Below are positions 53,011 to 62,724 of a stretch of DNA of 64,000 bases, in pieces. The stretch lies in the NCBI GenBank assembly GCA_964463695.1, contig CAYXCZ010000022.1:1-64000 (forward strand), written 5' to 3'. The position numbers and the translations under genes are program-made. The stretch's first letter is position 1, and the number at the start of each line of letters is the position of its first letter. Source of the DNA: JALNZU01 sp964463695. Lineage in GTDB: Bacteria > Bacteroidota > Bacteroidia > Bacteroidales > F082. The notes beneath the pieces are model-generated. The model was not told where the DNA came from. It did not search any database and saw only the letters and a list, made by a program, of their open reading frames with translations.

Positions 53011-56000
53011 ATGAGCGGTATCAAATTGAAAAAATCATATAAATATCTTCTCATATTGATCATGGTTACTATGATCTTTATTGGGCTATATTACTTGGCC
53101 ATCTACCGTGCAGGTTATCTTTTTGAGGAGTTAGTGACCAGTCAAAGCGACGGAAAACTGGAGTTAAATGTAAAGAAGGCTGAATTTAATGTTTTTAGAT
53201 TGCGTTTCGATTTTAAGAATCCCGAAATCTTAACAAAGGATACCGTTGGCAGCGCTAATTCATATGCTATTCAGGCAGACAGAATCTATATTAATGTTAA
53301 CTCGTTGATTTCACTCTATTTTTTCAAACATATAGTTGTTGATTCGGTTTTAATTGAATCACCTTCTATTAATCTGATACAATTAAAAGAAGGAAAACAA
53401 AAGAAAATTTCAATCCCTGAAGAATTACACAAAGCGTATACCATTCTGGAAAAAGTTTTAAACGTAGTTAACCTTAACTCTCTAAAGATCAACAATGCTT
53501 CATTTCAGTTTTACAAGAAAACTCTGGATGATCCCAACCCTCTGAAATTATCAAATGTGTTTTTGACAATTGATCAATTTTCACAGGAACAGAAAGATAC
53601 AAAGAAAGGGTTTCTGTATGCTGATCGGATTTTGCTTGAAATTTACGATGCAGATATTTCTTTAGGAGAAGGTAATAAAGGAATAAAATTCAAAAGGTTT
53701 TGGATGGGAACTAAAAGCCAGACGGTCAAACTTGATAGCTGTTACTTGTATAATTATCCAAATGATTCTGCAGGAAATCATTACGAGGTTTTTTTGGATT
53801 CAATCCGCATAATTAAACTTGATCTCAATGAGTTTGCTACCAATAACCGAATTGTTTTCGATTCAGCATATTGTATCAATCCAACAGTTGACCTCAGTTT
53901 AAAAGCTAGAAATAACACTAAAGCTCATTCTGGATCAAATAAACTCAATCAGAATTTTCATTTTAATGATAAAATTGTAGGTTTAACAGGTGATTTATTT
54001 GCAGGTTATCTGGCTCTGAAAAACACATCTTTCAAACTTTCACTAAAAAAGAATGATAAAACGAACAAGTTGTCAGCCGATCGCTGCGATTTTGTTTTTG
54101 ATAGTCTGGTTATAGATCGCAAGAACGATCAGCCAGTTTATGCAAAGAAGATTAAACTCGATATCAATAACCACACTTTTGTTACACCCGACAGTCTTTT
54201 TATATTGAAATTTGATGCGTTAAGTTTGATGAATAAGGAGATTAAATTGCACAATTTCAGTCTTTTACCTACAAAACACAATAAAAGGTCTGATATTACT
54301 TTTTTGAAAGCTTCTGTTTTTGAACTTGATAGCATGAACTGGTCTACTTTGCTCAGTGAGAGTAAAATCTATGCAACACAGGCAATTTTGATCCGTCCTG
54401 AAGTGAAAATGAAGATTCGAACCAATATTAATCGCGCAGATCAAACAAATACAATAAATCAACCGAAAGCAACAGAAAGCATCAGTAATAAACTAGATCT
54501 AAACGATCTGATCATTCAAAATGGAGATTTTATCATTGATCTTAATGAAAAAGAACGGATCGAAATTAAATCTCTTGATCTGCATGTAAAGGTTAACAAG
54601 GTAACTTCAGCCACCTCTGAACCAGAATTTTTCGATGGTCTTGACTATCTTTCATTCAAAAAAGGCTTATTTGAGTCTTCAAAATCTAAAATTTACGCTT
54701 TAGACGCCAAATACTCAAAAAGTGAGGGAGTTACTCATATTAGAAAAGTTGATTTCAATTCTACTGATGAATCAACTTCAGTAAGTGTGGATCATTTTAG
54801 AATGGAAGGTCTTCTCATTCGTTCAGTCAGAGATATTTCTATCGGCTTTTTTTCTTACCGTACTGTAAATGCCACATTTTCAAAGAGAAATGATGTTAGC
54901 ACAAAGGAACCCCAAGCCAGGGAAGGAGAAACATTTAACTACAATTTAGGAGGTTTCAAAGGCGGAGAAACCAATGTGAATTTTTCGTCTGATGATGTTA
55001 TTGTTGCTCTGAAATTGAATCAATTGGCAGGAAATAGCTTAAAGGTTGTTGAGGGTCAGAAACCTGAAATAGCAGGCCTGTTTATTGAGGGCAACTATTT
55101 GAAGTTCGATCAAAAGAATGGTGTAAAGGCATCTGTTGAGGCATTTCAGATTGCGGATAAAAAGGTTTCATATTTTAAAAATACACACCTGCAATTGCCT
55201 CTTCATAATGAAAAACTGAAACTTACTGTACCAGAATTAGTTTATTCAATAGATATCAATAGCGCATTACGAGGTAGTCCAAAATTGAATTTTGTCACTA
55301 TTAAAAAACCAAAAATCTCCTTTGAACAATATGGTGACGAGAAACCTCATATAAAAGAAAGGCAGGAGAATCACAAGGAAATGCCTGCATTTAGTATCAA
55401 AACTTTTAATATTGAGGAGCCTGAAGTATTAAATTACCCTACTGAATTATCTTCAAAACTATTAATTAAACCAGGAATTTCGCATTGGAAATTGAAAGGA
55501 ATCAACTCTATACATGGCGCTTTAAGTGTTGACAGTATGGCTGTTACGATGGATCATCCTCAGTTAGTATCGGAAAATTTAGATTCTGATGTTGAAACGA
55601 ATGGTAAATTGGAGTTGGGAGTTTCCGGAATGAAATTCAAGCCAGGTAAATTAAATGAAAAAAGTGAATGGGAATTTCATTTGAATCAGCTGGGTATTTC
55701 TGACTTTCCTGTTCATTTTAGGAATAATGAAGGAGTTGATCAATCAATAATGATTCAAAGTATTGCCATTCAAGACCTTCACCTAAACGACTCTCATGCA
55801 GGTTTGCTGGATATTGTGAATGAAGAAAATGATGATCTGAAAGTATCTGATGGAAATTTTGGCTTTTACAATGACAAAACACATTTCGATGTTCATAATT
55901 TTTCGTTCAACAAAAAGTCCAATTCCATTCAAATAGATAGTATTTACTTTAGGCCAGCAATGGATAAAGAAGCCTTCACCCAATCAAAAGATTTTCAATC

Positions 56001-56901
56001 AACCTACCTGAAACTTCGAACAGGAAAAATAGAGATTGGAAATGTTGATCTTCAAACCTTGCTGAATGAAAAGGAACTGCGATCTACAAAAGTTACTTTG
56101 GATGACTTAAAGCTGTACACCTATAAGGATAAAAGGCTTCCTTTTCAACATGGGGTCACAAAACCAATGCTAACAGAAATGTTGCATGGCTTGAAACCAA
56201 AGATAGCAATTGATAGCCTTGTTTTCAAGAATGGACTTATTGAATATGAAGAGTTTAATAAAATGACTCAACAAATCGGAAAGATTAACCTAACTGAAAT
56301 AAGAGGCGCTTTGGCAAATATCAAAACCAATAATGCATCAGTTACCGACAGCCTGCGGCTCAATGTGTTTGCTAAGTTATTAGATACAGCTGAGTTACGT
56401 GTCAAATACAAACAAAGTTATTTGGATAGTCTTTATGGATTTCATTTAAAACTTGTTGTTAATTCGTTTGATCTAAGAGCATTAAATCCAATACTTCAGC
56501 CTTTTGCATCAGCTGATATCAAAAGTGGAACCCTTGATACTATTCGTATGAGTGTTGTTGGGCGTAAATATGTTGCATATGGCGTTATGAAAATGTTTTA
56601 TGACAATCTGAATGTTCAATATTTGAAAAAAGGTGATTCAACAAATAAAACGATAGTTACAAAATCTGTGAGTTTCTTTGCTAACAGATTGGTTCACAAA
56701 CGGAATAAGTGGAAAACGGGTGAGGTTTATGCTGAAAGAGATCATGAAAAAGCTTTTGTTAATTATTGGGTAAAAACTGTTATTGGAGGTGTGTTGACTA
56801 ATACAGGTGTTCGGTCGAACAAGAAACAGGAGCGCAAATATGAACATGCAATAAAGAAATATGAAGTGCCTCCAATACCAAATATTCCTGTTGATTTTTA
56901 A
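53011..56901 (+). CDS. Very large AsmA-like membrane-anchored protein
   Basis: From the ATG at 53011 the product has 1296 residues: a basic N-terminus, one membrane helix at about 16-32 (LLILIMVTMIFIGLYYLAIY), then a long periplasmic region rich in short beta strands (repeated D-S-x, L-x-L-x patterns such as DSVLIESPSINLIQL and IKSLDLHVKVNKV) and a C-terminal end VPPIPNIPVDF. This is the style of AsmA/TamB/DUF748-type proteins that span or bridge the periplasm and move lipids between membranes. I do not recognise a closer family, and the function is inferred from architecture only. It has no partner gene nearby. Confidence 0.8.
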   Translation: MSGIKLKKSYKYLLILIMVTMIFIGLYYLAIYRAGYLFEELVTSQSDGKLELNVKKAEFNVFRLRFDFKNPEILTKDTVGSANSYAIQADRIYINVNSLISLYFFKHIVVDSVLIESPSINLIQLKEGKQKKISIPEELHKAYTILEKVLNVVNLNSLKINNASFQFYKKTLDDPNPLKLSNVFLTIDQFSQEQKDTKKGFLYADRILLEIYDADISLGEGNKGIKFKRFWMGTKSQTVKLDSCYLYNYPNDSAGNHYEVFLDSIRIIKLDLNEFATNNRIVFDSAYCINPTVDLSLKARNNTKAHSGSNKLNQNFHFNDKIVGLTGDLFAGYLALKNTSFKLSLKKNDKTNKLSADRCDFVFDSLVIDRKNDQPVYAKKIKLDINNHTFVTPDSLFILKFDALSLMNKEIKLHNFSLLPTKHNKRSDITFLKASVFELDSMNWSTLLSESKIYATQAILIRPEVKMKIRTNINRADQTNTINQPKATESISNKLDLNDLIIQNGDFIIDLNEKERIEIKSLDLHVKVNKVTSATSEPEFFDGLDYLSFKKGLFESSKSKIYALDAKYSKSEGVTHIRKVDFNSTDESTSVSVDHFRMEGLLIRSVRDISIGFFSYRTVNATFSKRNDVSTKEPQAREGETFNYNLGGFKGGETNVNFSSDDVIVALKLNQLAGNSLKVVEGQKPEIAGLFIEGNYLKFDQKNGVKASVEAFQIADKKVSYFKNTHLQLPLHNEKLKLTVPELVYSIDINSALRGSPKLNFVTIKKPKISFEQYGDEKPHIKERQENHKEMPAFSIKTFNIEEPEVLNYPTELSSKLLIKPGISHWKLKGINSIHGALSVDSMAVTMDHPQLVSENLDSDVETNGKLELGVSGMKFKPGKLNEKSEWEFHLNQLGISDFPVHFRNNEGVDQSIMIQSIAIQDLHLNDSHAGLLDIVNEENDDLKVSDGNFGFYNDKTHFDVHNFSFNKKSNSIQIDSIYFRPAMDKEAFTQSKDFQSTYLKLRTGKIEIGNVDLQTLLNEKELRSTKVTLDDLKLYTYKDKRLPFQHGVTKPMLTEMLHGLKPKIAIDSLVFKNGLIEYEEFNKMTQQIGKINLTEIRGALANIKTNNASVTDSLRLNVFAKLLDTAELRVKYKQSYLDSLYGFHLKLVVNSFDLRALNPILQPFASADIKSGTLDTIRMSVVGRKYVAYGVMKMFYDNLNVQYLKKGDSTNKTIVTKSVSFFANRLVHKRNKWKTGEVYAERDHEKAFVNYWVKTVIGGVLTNTGVRSNKKQERKYEHAIKKYEVPPIPNIPVDF

Positions 56902-57008
56902 CTATCCCAAAAAGTGATTACTCCTTTGATTGTGAATTAAATGCAAAATCACTTCGTTTCCTTTGAAATTGTGTAGTTCTTTTGTTTTAGCTCAATTAGT
57001 GGTAAGTA

Positions 57009-58079
57009 TTATTCCAGGATACCCTGAATGGATTTTGGAGCGATTGATTTGACTTTATCTGTTGTTTTCCGGATAAAACGTGGAGTATCAAAGCGATAAC
57101 CAACAAAAACCTGAAAATAATTTCTGTTGGTTTTCAATTGTACATTTGTTCTGTTTTCATTGAGTTTAGATTGAGAAAAGAATGCTTCTGCTCCTGCAAA
57201 AATTCGGTTTTGCTGATAGCCAATGCCGATCTTTTCCTGAACCCGATATAAGGCATCCGTATATCTGCTCGTATAATCTCCTTCCGGTAATCGGGTGATT
57301 AATTTGGTGTGCTGTAGCCCAATGCCGGGGGCAATATGAGCAGAAACATAGAAATGTTTTGAAACAACCAGGGTGTAAGCATAGCCCAAATTTGCAATCA
57401 GTTGTAAGTTGCCGGAAAGTTGAGAATTATCGTTTGATGCCCCTTCTTTTTGGTTGTCGATGATATAATAGTCGTAAGAAAGTATCGGCATGAAACTCCC
57501 CGCACTTCTCAATTGTGCCTGGGTTTGGCTATGTATAGCCGGAATCGAATAGTTTGGGTTCAGTTTGATGCCTGTTGCTCCGTTGAATACAATCATTTTG
57601 AGATCAGGAAGTTGTATGTACTCATCTTTGCCCTCGACCCAGTTTGGTACAAGGTCTTTTGTATTATCGAGGTAAAACCCCTTGTAAAAACCAAGGTTTA
57701 GTTCTTGAAGTATTTTACCAGATGTGCTGATACCAAATGAAAAGCTTGATGTTTTTCCTTTTAGTTTGTCGTCATTATTACCTGGAATAAAACCTGGCGA
57801 AAATCCAACATTAAATGAAATAAAGCGGTAACTAAATCCGAGCTTTACGGGTAGTGACACATTTGGTCTGATATCAACATGGTAGTTTGCCCCGTCATCC
57901 TGAATAAAATATTCCATATCATTGTGAACCTTTAATTTTATATTGATCAAAGTGTCAAAGCTGACGATGAATGGTAAACTTGATTTTGTCTGAATCGTAT
58001 CGTTTTTATTTTCTGCAAATAATTTGCATGTCAAAAGTAAAACAATAAATATTGTGCCTAATAATGCTCGTTTTTTCAT
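57009..58079 (-). CDS. DUF4421-family outer-membrane beta-barrel protein
   Basis: The 356-residue product has a signal peptide (1-22, FIVLLLTCKLFAE) and the DUF4421 pattern: YFIQDDGANYHVDIRPNVSL, SLPVKLGFSYRFISFNVGFS, FSFGISTSGKILQELNLGFY and a late QVFVGYRFDTPRF strand. It is predicted to be a beta-barrel in the outer membrane. Function of the family is unknown. It converges on the AsmA-like gene 108 bp away. Confidence 0.88.
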   Translation of the reverse strand: MKKRALLGTIFIVLLLTCKLFAENKNDTIQTKSSLPFIVSFDTLINIKLKVHNDMEYFIQDDGANYHVDIRPNVSLPVKLGFSYRFISFNVGFSPGFIPGNNDDKLKGKTSSFSFGISTSGKILQELNLGFYKGFYLDNTKDLVPNWVEGKDEYIQLPDLKMIVFNGATGIKLNPNYSIPAIHSQTQAQLRSAGSFMPILSYDYYIIDNQKEGASNDNSQLSGNLQLIANLGYAYTLVVSKHFYVSAHIAPGIGLQHTKLITRLPEGDYTSRYTDALYRVQEKIGIGYQQNRIFAGAEAFFSQSKLNENRTNVQLKTNRNYFQVFVGYRFDTPRFIRKTTDKVKSIAPKSIQGILE

Positions 58080-58211
58080 TATTTATTTCTGATATAATTG
58101 ATTATCAATAGTATAATTAGCTTCGTAATTTAGCTTCTGTTGGTAGTGATTGTCAATCGATTTTAATGCTTAAGTTAAAGTTCGCGCATGATTTTAACAA
58201 TATGTATATAT

Positions 58212-58793
58212 TTAGTAAGGAAAACTTTTCAGTGCATAATATCTAACAAATAAAGTTCTGTACCAATAATTTTTGGTAAATAGCAATCGTGGGTTGCGAA
58301 GTAATATCCGTGGAATAATATGGTACCACTTGAAGCCCAGCTTTTTAAAATGATCTTTCATCTGTTTTCTATACCCAAGATCATCTGCTGCAACTTGTAT
58401 GGCGTCTCTCTGACAACGTGACCATGTGAATGGATCGATAATACGTGTTGAAAAACCATATCGGTGTAATTTGTCTTTTATAAGTTTATAATTCTGATAA
58501 CGGCTTCGGGCATCCAATTGTGCAAATATTGGCAAAACAGCTCCATAGGCAGCTAAATAACCATACGATAACTGCTGCAACAACTGATCATTCAAAATGG
58601 CAACTTTTGTAAATTTTAAAAATAATATTGCCATCATAATGCCTAAGAGACTTATCAAATGAAGTAGGTATCCTATTTTGAGATATCGATAAATTTTATG
58701 ACTGAGAATGTTCAAGGGATAAAAATGAAGGACCAAGATGCTTTTTAAATCTTGGTTAATTAAATATCCACTTTTACCCGATGCAGTTTTCAC
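58212..58793 (-). CDS. Hypothetical protein with membrane segments (193-210 aa)
   Basis: An open frame runs from a TTG at 58844, but a TACTTTTG box (58815-58822) lies inside it. The GTG at 58793 therefore looks like the real start, giving about 193 residues. Two hydrophobic segments (KIGYLLHLISLLGIMMAILF and LSYGYLAAYGAVLPIF) are followed by a hydrophilic basic-aromatic region with conserved-looking text (LDARSRYQNYKLIKDKLHRY; DPFTWSRCQRDAIQVAADDL). I do not recognise a family. It lies just before the DUF4421 gene on the same strand. Confidence 0.6.
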   Translation of the reverse strand: MKTASGKSGYLINQDLKSILVLHFYPLNILSHKIYRYLKIGYLLHLISLLGIMMAILFLKFTKVAILNDQLLQQLSYGYLAAYGAVLPIFAQLDARSRYQNYKLIKDKLHRYGFSTRIIDPFTWSRCQRDAIQVAADDLGYRKQMKDHFKKLGFKWYHIIPRILLRNPRLLFTKNYWYRTLFVRYYALKSFPY

Positions 58794-58814
58794 ATTATTG
58801 CGTTGTTTCGTAAA

Positions 58815-58822
58815 CAAAAGTA
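58815..58822 (-). promoter_or_regulatory. -7 box (TACTTTTG), decides start of hypothetical gene
   Basis: The box is inside the long TTG-started frame, so transcription from it would begin at about 58811 and favour the GTG at 58793. Confidence 0.4.
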
Positions 58823-58938
58823 GTAAACGCTTGTGAATGTGCAAATTTTGAATTGCAGGTTAGTATTGAATTTCTCTCAATTTTTTGATTTTAGTCCCTA
58901 CAAAAAGTTAACATTCAATTTTCCTGCTCGAAAAAGTA

Positions 58939-60375
58939 TCACTTCTTCCAAAAGGATGCTGAAAGAATGACCACAACGGTATAAATTTCTAATCGGCCAA
59001 GGATCATGAAAAAAGCTAATACTAGCTTAGCCATATCGGGTAGATGAGCAAAATTAGAAACTGGTCCGATTGTGCCAAAGCCAGGTCCAATGCCACCCAT
59101 GGCAGTTGCTATTCCACTTGTTGAGGTCACTATATCGACACCAATAATAATCAGAAAAACACTGCCCACAACGAACGCGAGCAGATACCAATAAATGTAG
59201 GCTATAACAGAATTACTATCAGAAGAGCTAACAGTTTTGTTATTTAGTTTTAAGACATAAATGGCATTCGGGTGTATCTGCGAACGAATATGATTTTGAA
59301 TGGATTTCAGAGCCAAAAGATGTCGAGCCATTTTGATACCTCCTGAAGTAGAGCCCGTACTACCACCGGCAAAAAGTAAAATGAAAATTACAACCGATGC
59401 CGCTCCAGGCCATACCAAATAATCGTCAGATGCAAAACCTGTGCAGGTTACAATGCTGGAAACTTGAAAAAAGGCATCTCTAAACGACTTTTCCAGACTT
59501 CTGTCGGTTTTTAAAACAAGAAATACTGTTATAAATAGCGTCGAAACAAGAATGACTTTTAGATAAAATTGCAACTCTTCATTTTTTTTGACTTTCTCGA
59601 ATTGGCGATGAAGTATGTAATAATGCATTATAAAATTTGTTCCGCCCAGAATCATAAAAACCGAAATAACATATTGTATATAAGGCGAATATGCAATGAT
59701 ACTTGTATTCTTTGGAGAAAAACCTCCAGTTGAAACTGTTCCAAAAGCATGGCAAACACTTTCGTATAAATTCATATTGCCCAGCATTAATAAAACGATC
59801 TCTGAAACGGTTAACAATACATAAATAATAAGTAACCTAAAACCTACAGATCTGATTTTTGGATGGATTTTTTCTCTTACTGAGGACTCAAGCGAAAAGA
59901 TGCTATAATTATTAAGCTTTGCACCAGGCATAATTATAATCACCAACAAAATAATACCAATACCACCGATCCAATGTGTAAGGCTTCTCCAAAAAAGTAA
60001 TGATTTGGGTAAAATCTCAATGTCAGTTAGAATAGAAGAACCTGTTGTTGTAAAACCTGAAACAGACTCAAACCATGCGTCAACAAGTGAAGGAATTTCT
60101 TGAGAGATTACAAAAGGTAATGCTCCAATTGTAGACATCAGAAACCATGCAATACTTACAGTGAGATAAGCTTCTTTTTTCTTAAATGGTGTCGGCTTAA
60201 TATTTTTAATCTTCTGATTTAAAATAAGATGAGCAAAAAGATTTAATATTGCAGGTATAGCAAAAGGAAGTATTGCCTCACTATAATAAAAGGCAAGAAT
60301 CAGGTTGGCAGTCAATGCTACAAAGAGAATGAGCGTCAGTCTGTCAAGTAACCGTAGTAAACCATCAAATTTCAC
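58939..60375 (-). CDS. trkH: TrkH-family potassium uptake protein
   Basis: A 478-residue integral membrane protein with the four pore-loop repeats of TrkH/KtrB. Visible filter-like motifs are ESVSGFTTTGSSIL, HAFGTVSTGGFSPKN, SIVTCTGFASDDY and TAMGGIGPGFGTIGPVSNF. It passes potassium with a TrkA-type gating subunit. No trkA gene is in the window, which is unusual for this gene in many Bacteroidetes where they are adjacent. The predicted start is GTG at 60375, only 5 nt from a TACTTTTG box, so the message may be leaderless. Confidence 0.93.
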   Translation of the reverse strand: MKFDGLLRLLDRLTLILFVALTANLILAFYYSEAILPFAIPAILNLFAHLILNQKIKNIKPTPFKKKEAYLTVSIAWFLMSTIGALPFVISQEIPSLVDAWFESVSGFTTTGSSILTDIEILPKSLLFWRSLTHWIGGIGIILLVIIIMPGAKLNNYSIFSLESSVREKIHPKIRSVGFRLLIIYVLLTVSEIVLLMLGNMNLYESVCHAFGTVSTGGFSPKNTSIIAYSPYIQYVISVFMILGGTNFIMHYYILHRQFEKVKKNEELQFYLKVILVSTLFITVFLVLKTDRSLEKSFRDAFFQVSSIVTCTGFASDDYLVWPGAASVVIFILLFAGGSTGSTSGGIKMARHLLALKSIQNHIRSQIHPNAIYVLKLNNKTVSSSDSNSVIAYIYWYLLAFVVGSVFLIIIGVDIVTSTSGIATAMGGIGPGFGTIGPVSNFAHLPDMAKLVLAFFMILGRLEIYTVVVILSASFWKK

Positions 60376-60673
60376 GGCGCAAAAGTAGATTGGTTTGAGA
60401 CTAGATTATTCTCCTTTCTCATTTTTTTTTTGAAGTTGCAAAAGATTATATCTCAGCGGTTTGAGAAATAAGAGGCATAAATTATGGAATATTGCATAAA
60501 CAACAGTATATCAGGTTTTTAAAAAAACAATTCTTATTAATATTATCGCGTGCTCTCTGAAATACTTGTTGAAATGCAACAAACGATTGCGAAGAATATT
60601 AATTCCATACAATTGTTATAATTTTATGTTTTACCTATCCTTTTAATTGAAGTTGGAAGTGTTTTTCGATTCT
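60376..60673. other. Intergenic region upstream of trkH
   Basis: The 298-bp AT-rich gap contains the trkH promoter box at its left end. No further gene, hairpin or RNA was recognised. Confidence 0.5.
60380..60387 (-). promoter_or_regulatory. -7 box (TACTTTTG) immediately before trkH
   Basis: TACTTTTG on the minus strand ends 5 nt before the GTG start. With the usual 4-nt distance to the start site the message would begin almost at the start codon. Confidence 0.4.
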
Positions 60674-61465
60674 TTATTTTATATTTTTTCTTTGCCGGAT
60701 TGCTTCAAACACAACAATAGCTGCTGAAACAGAAACGTTAAGCGAATCAGCTATGCCTCTCATTTCAATTAATATGTTTTGATCTGAAGCCTTAAGCCAA
60801 CGATCGGAAAGGCCGGATGACTCAGTTCCCATGACGATTGCTGATGGCTTTTGATAGTTTATCTGAAGGTAGTTGGTGCTGGCACTGAGTGCAGTACATA
60901 AAATGGAAATCTTTTTCTCCTTCAGATATTCAATAACTTCTTTGCTACTCGATGCAACCACTTGTTGTGAAAAAACACATCCTAAACTTGAGCGGATAGT
61001 GTTGGGATTATAAAGGTCGGTAAGAGGGTCACATACTATTACTGCATCAACACCTGCTGCATCGGTAGTTCGCAGAATAGCACCAAGATTTCCTGGTTTT
61101 TCAACAGCTTCAAGAACAACTATCAAAGGATTTAAGGGTAGCCTTAAATCTGAAAGGTGTAAGCTTTGTGGTTTACTTATAGCTAATAAACCATCTGATC
61201 CTTCGCGATATGCTATGTGCTCAAACACATCCTTGCTGACTTCTTCGATTGAGCAATTGGCATTTAGCTGGTATTCAATCTGTTGAAATGCGTTTCCTGA
61301 TAATTCGTGGCATACAAATAATGTGTCGGCAATCAAACCAGCCTGAAGTGCTCTTTCGATCTCGCGCTTTCCTTCTATTAAAACCAAACCTTGTTTTCTG
61401 CGCTCGCTTCCTTTTTGAAGTTTAATGATATTTTTAATCTTCGGATTTGACCGGCTGCTAATCAT
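60674..61465 (-). CDS. TrmH/SpoU-family RNA methyltransferase
   Basis: The 263-residue product has the substrate-binding N-domain (SRSNPKIKNIIKLQKGSERR, KQGLVLIEGKREIERAL) and the SPOUT knot: EAVEKPGNLGAILRTTDAAG (motif 1), VMGTESSGLSD (motif 2) and IEMRGIADSLNVSVSAAIVV (motif 3). These three motifs bind S-adenosylmethionine in the 2'-O-ribose methyltransferases. The likely target is rRNA or tRNA 2'-O-methylation, and the exact site is not predictable. It is 16 nt after the saccharopine-dehydrogenase-like gene. Confidence 0.94.
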   Translation of the reverse strand: MISSRSNPKIKNIIKLQKGSERRKQGLVLIEGKREIERALQAGLIADTLFVCHELSGNAFQQIEYQLNANCSIEEVSKDVFEHIAYREGSDGLLAISKPQSLHLSDLRLPLNPLIVVLEAVEKPGNLGAILRTTDAAGVDAVIVCDPLTDLYNPNTIRSSLGCVFSQQVVASSSKEVIEYLKEKKISILCTALSASTNYLQINYQKPSAIVMGTESSGLSDRWLKASDQNILIEMRGIADSLNVSVSAAIVVFEAIRQRKNIK

Positions 61466-61481
61466 GATTCTGAGGTTGATC

Positions 61482-62627
61482 TTACAGGGTTTCTATGTTG
61501 CTTATATAAACGATCCCTTTAGTTTGTTGGTCGTTTAAAATAAATTCAACAATGGATTGATTCTTGCCTAAAAATTCGGGCATATGGATGCCGGGTTTAT
61601 GCAGTAATCCTGCATCAATCATTCGAAGAGCTGAAGTGGCTGCGTAACCCGTGGTGCGTGCCATTGAATGAATTCCTGTCGAAGGATCAGGCTGATCATA
61701 AAGATCAAAACTGATTTTCTTTGTGGCTCCTTCCGCATCTTGCCCTTCCGCAACAATTCTCATGACAGTAAGGTCAGCTTCTCCATCAGCAAGTTTCCAC
61801 TGATCAAAAAGCATCGTTTTCGTAAATTCAAGTGGAATTACTTCGTTGCCATTCACCTTAATGGCCGACTCATCGAAAAAACCACTTTTTTTCAGCGATT
61901 TTATTAAATCAATATGACCTGGATATCTAAGTGTTTTTTCGGCCATAAAATCAGCTTCAAGCGTATAAACCAACGAGCGCAACCCATCACTATTGAAAGC
62001 TTCCAAAGTTCCAGGTAATTTAAAATCAATGAATTCCGAATCAGAGAGGGCTTCCTTAAAAACTATTTTTCCATTTTCGATCAAACGAGCAGGACGTGTA
62101 TATTCTTCGATTACATCACTTGGCGAAAAAACAGCCTTATACTGCCAGGGAAGTTGGCGTACCACAGGCAATCCGCCAACATAGATAATCAAGGAAGTCA
62201 TTTTTTTGAGTTGTGAAGCAGCAAATCCGCTCAAAAGATGGCTCATTCCCGGTGCAACTCCCATATCGCAAATTACACAACTGTTGTTTTCAACTGCGTA
62301 TTCTGAAAGACTTAAGGGATCTTCAGGATAGAAAGCAATATCTACTATGGGCTTACCCAATTGAATCATGGCTTTTAACGTGCCGAACCCCATAAAGCCA
62401 GGAACGGCATTTATCAGATAATCATAGCCAGATGCTATCGAAATCCACGATTCTGTGTCTCTTAGATCGGATTCATAGGTGCGTATCGAAGTCCCTTTAA
62501 ATCGTTCGAGGGCTTTCGGACTGATGTCAGCAATTCCAACCTCAAATTCATTGTTTCTAACTAGATCAAGTGCCATTGGTCGACCAATAAGGCCGGCTCC
62601 TAAAATGAAAACGCTCTTTTTTGCCAT
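61482..62627 (-). CDS. Saccharopine dehydrogenase-like NAD(P)-dependent oxidoreductase
   Basis: The start is the ATG at 62627 (MAKKSVFILGAGLIGRPMA); seven residues upstream would add only a leader. The 381-residue product opens with a Rossmann GAGLIGR nucleotide-binding motif, then VIADISPKALERF-like segment, DMGVAPGMSHLLSG and VYVGGLPVVRQLPWQYKAVF-like text typical of the saccharopine-dehydrogenase/lysine-biosynthesis family. Family members act in lysine or related amino-acid metabolism. The actual substrate is not known. It is the first gene of a pair with the methyltransferase and has a TATTTTTG box 15 nt or so upstream. Confidence 0.9.
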   Translation of the reverse strand: MAKKSVFILGAGLIGRPMALDLVRNNEFEVGIADISPKALERFKGTSIRTYESDLRDTESWISIASGYDYLINAVPGFMGFGTLKAMIQLGKPIVDIAFYPEDPLSLSEYAVENNSCVICDMGVAPGMSHLLSGFAASQLKKMTSLIIYVGGLPVVRQLPWQYKAVFSPSDVIEEYTRPARLIENGKIVFKEALSDSEFIDFKLPGTLEAFNSDGLRSLVYTLEADFMAEKTLRYPGHIDLIKSLKKSGFFDESAIKVNGNEVIPLEFTKTMLFDQWKLADGEADLTVMRIVAEGQDAEGATKKISFDLYDQPDPSTGIHSMARTTGYAATSALRMIDAGLLHKPGIHMPEFLGKNQSIVEFILNDQQTKGIVYISNIETL

Positions 62628-62645
62628 GATAATTGTTTTAAAAAT

Positions 62646-62653
62646 CAAAAATA
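62646..62653 (-). promoter_or_regulatory. -7 box (TATTTTTG) for saccharopine-dehydrogenase-like gene
   Basis: TATTTTTG on the minus strand predicts a leader of about 15 nt before the ATG at 62627. Confidence 0.4.
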
Positions 62654-62724
62654 CTCCTTTATTTCTTATGCTATTATATGATTCACGGATTTTGTAAAAA
62701 CTACTTTAAAGTGAATACAATGAG

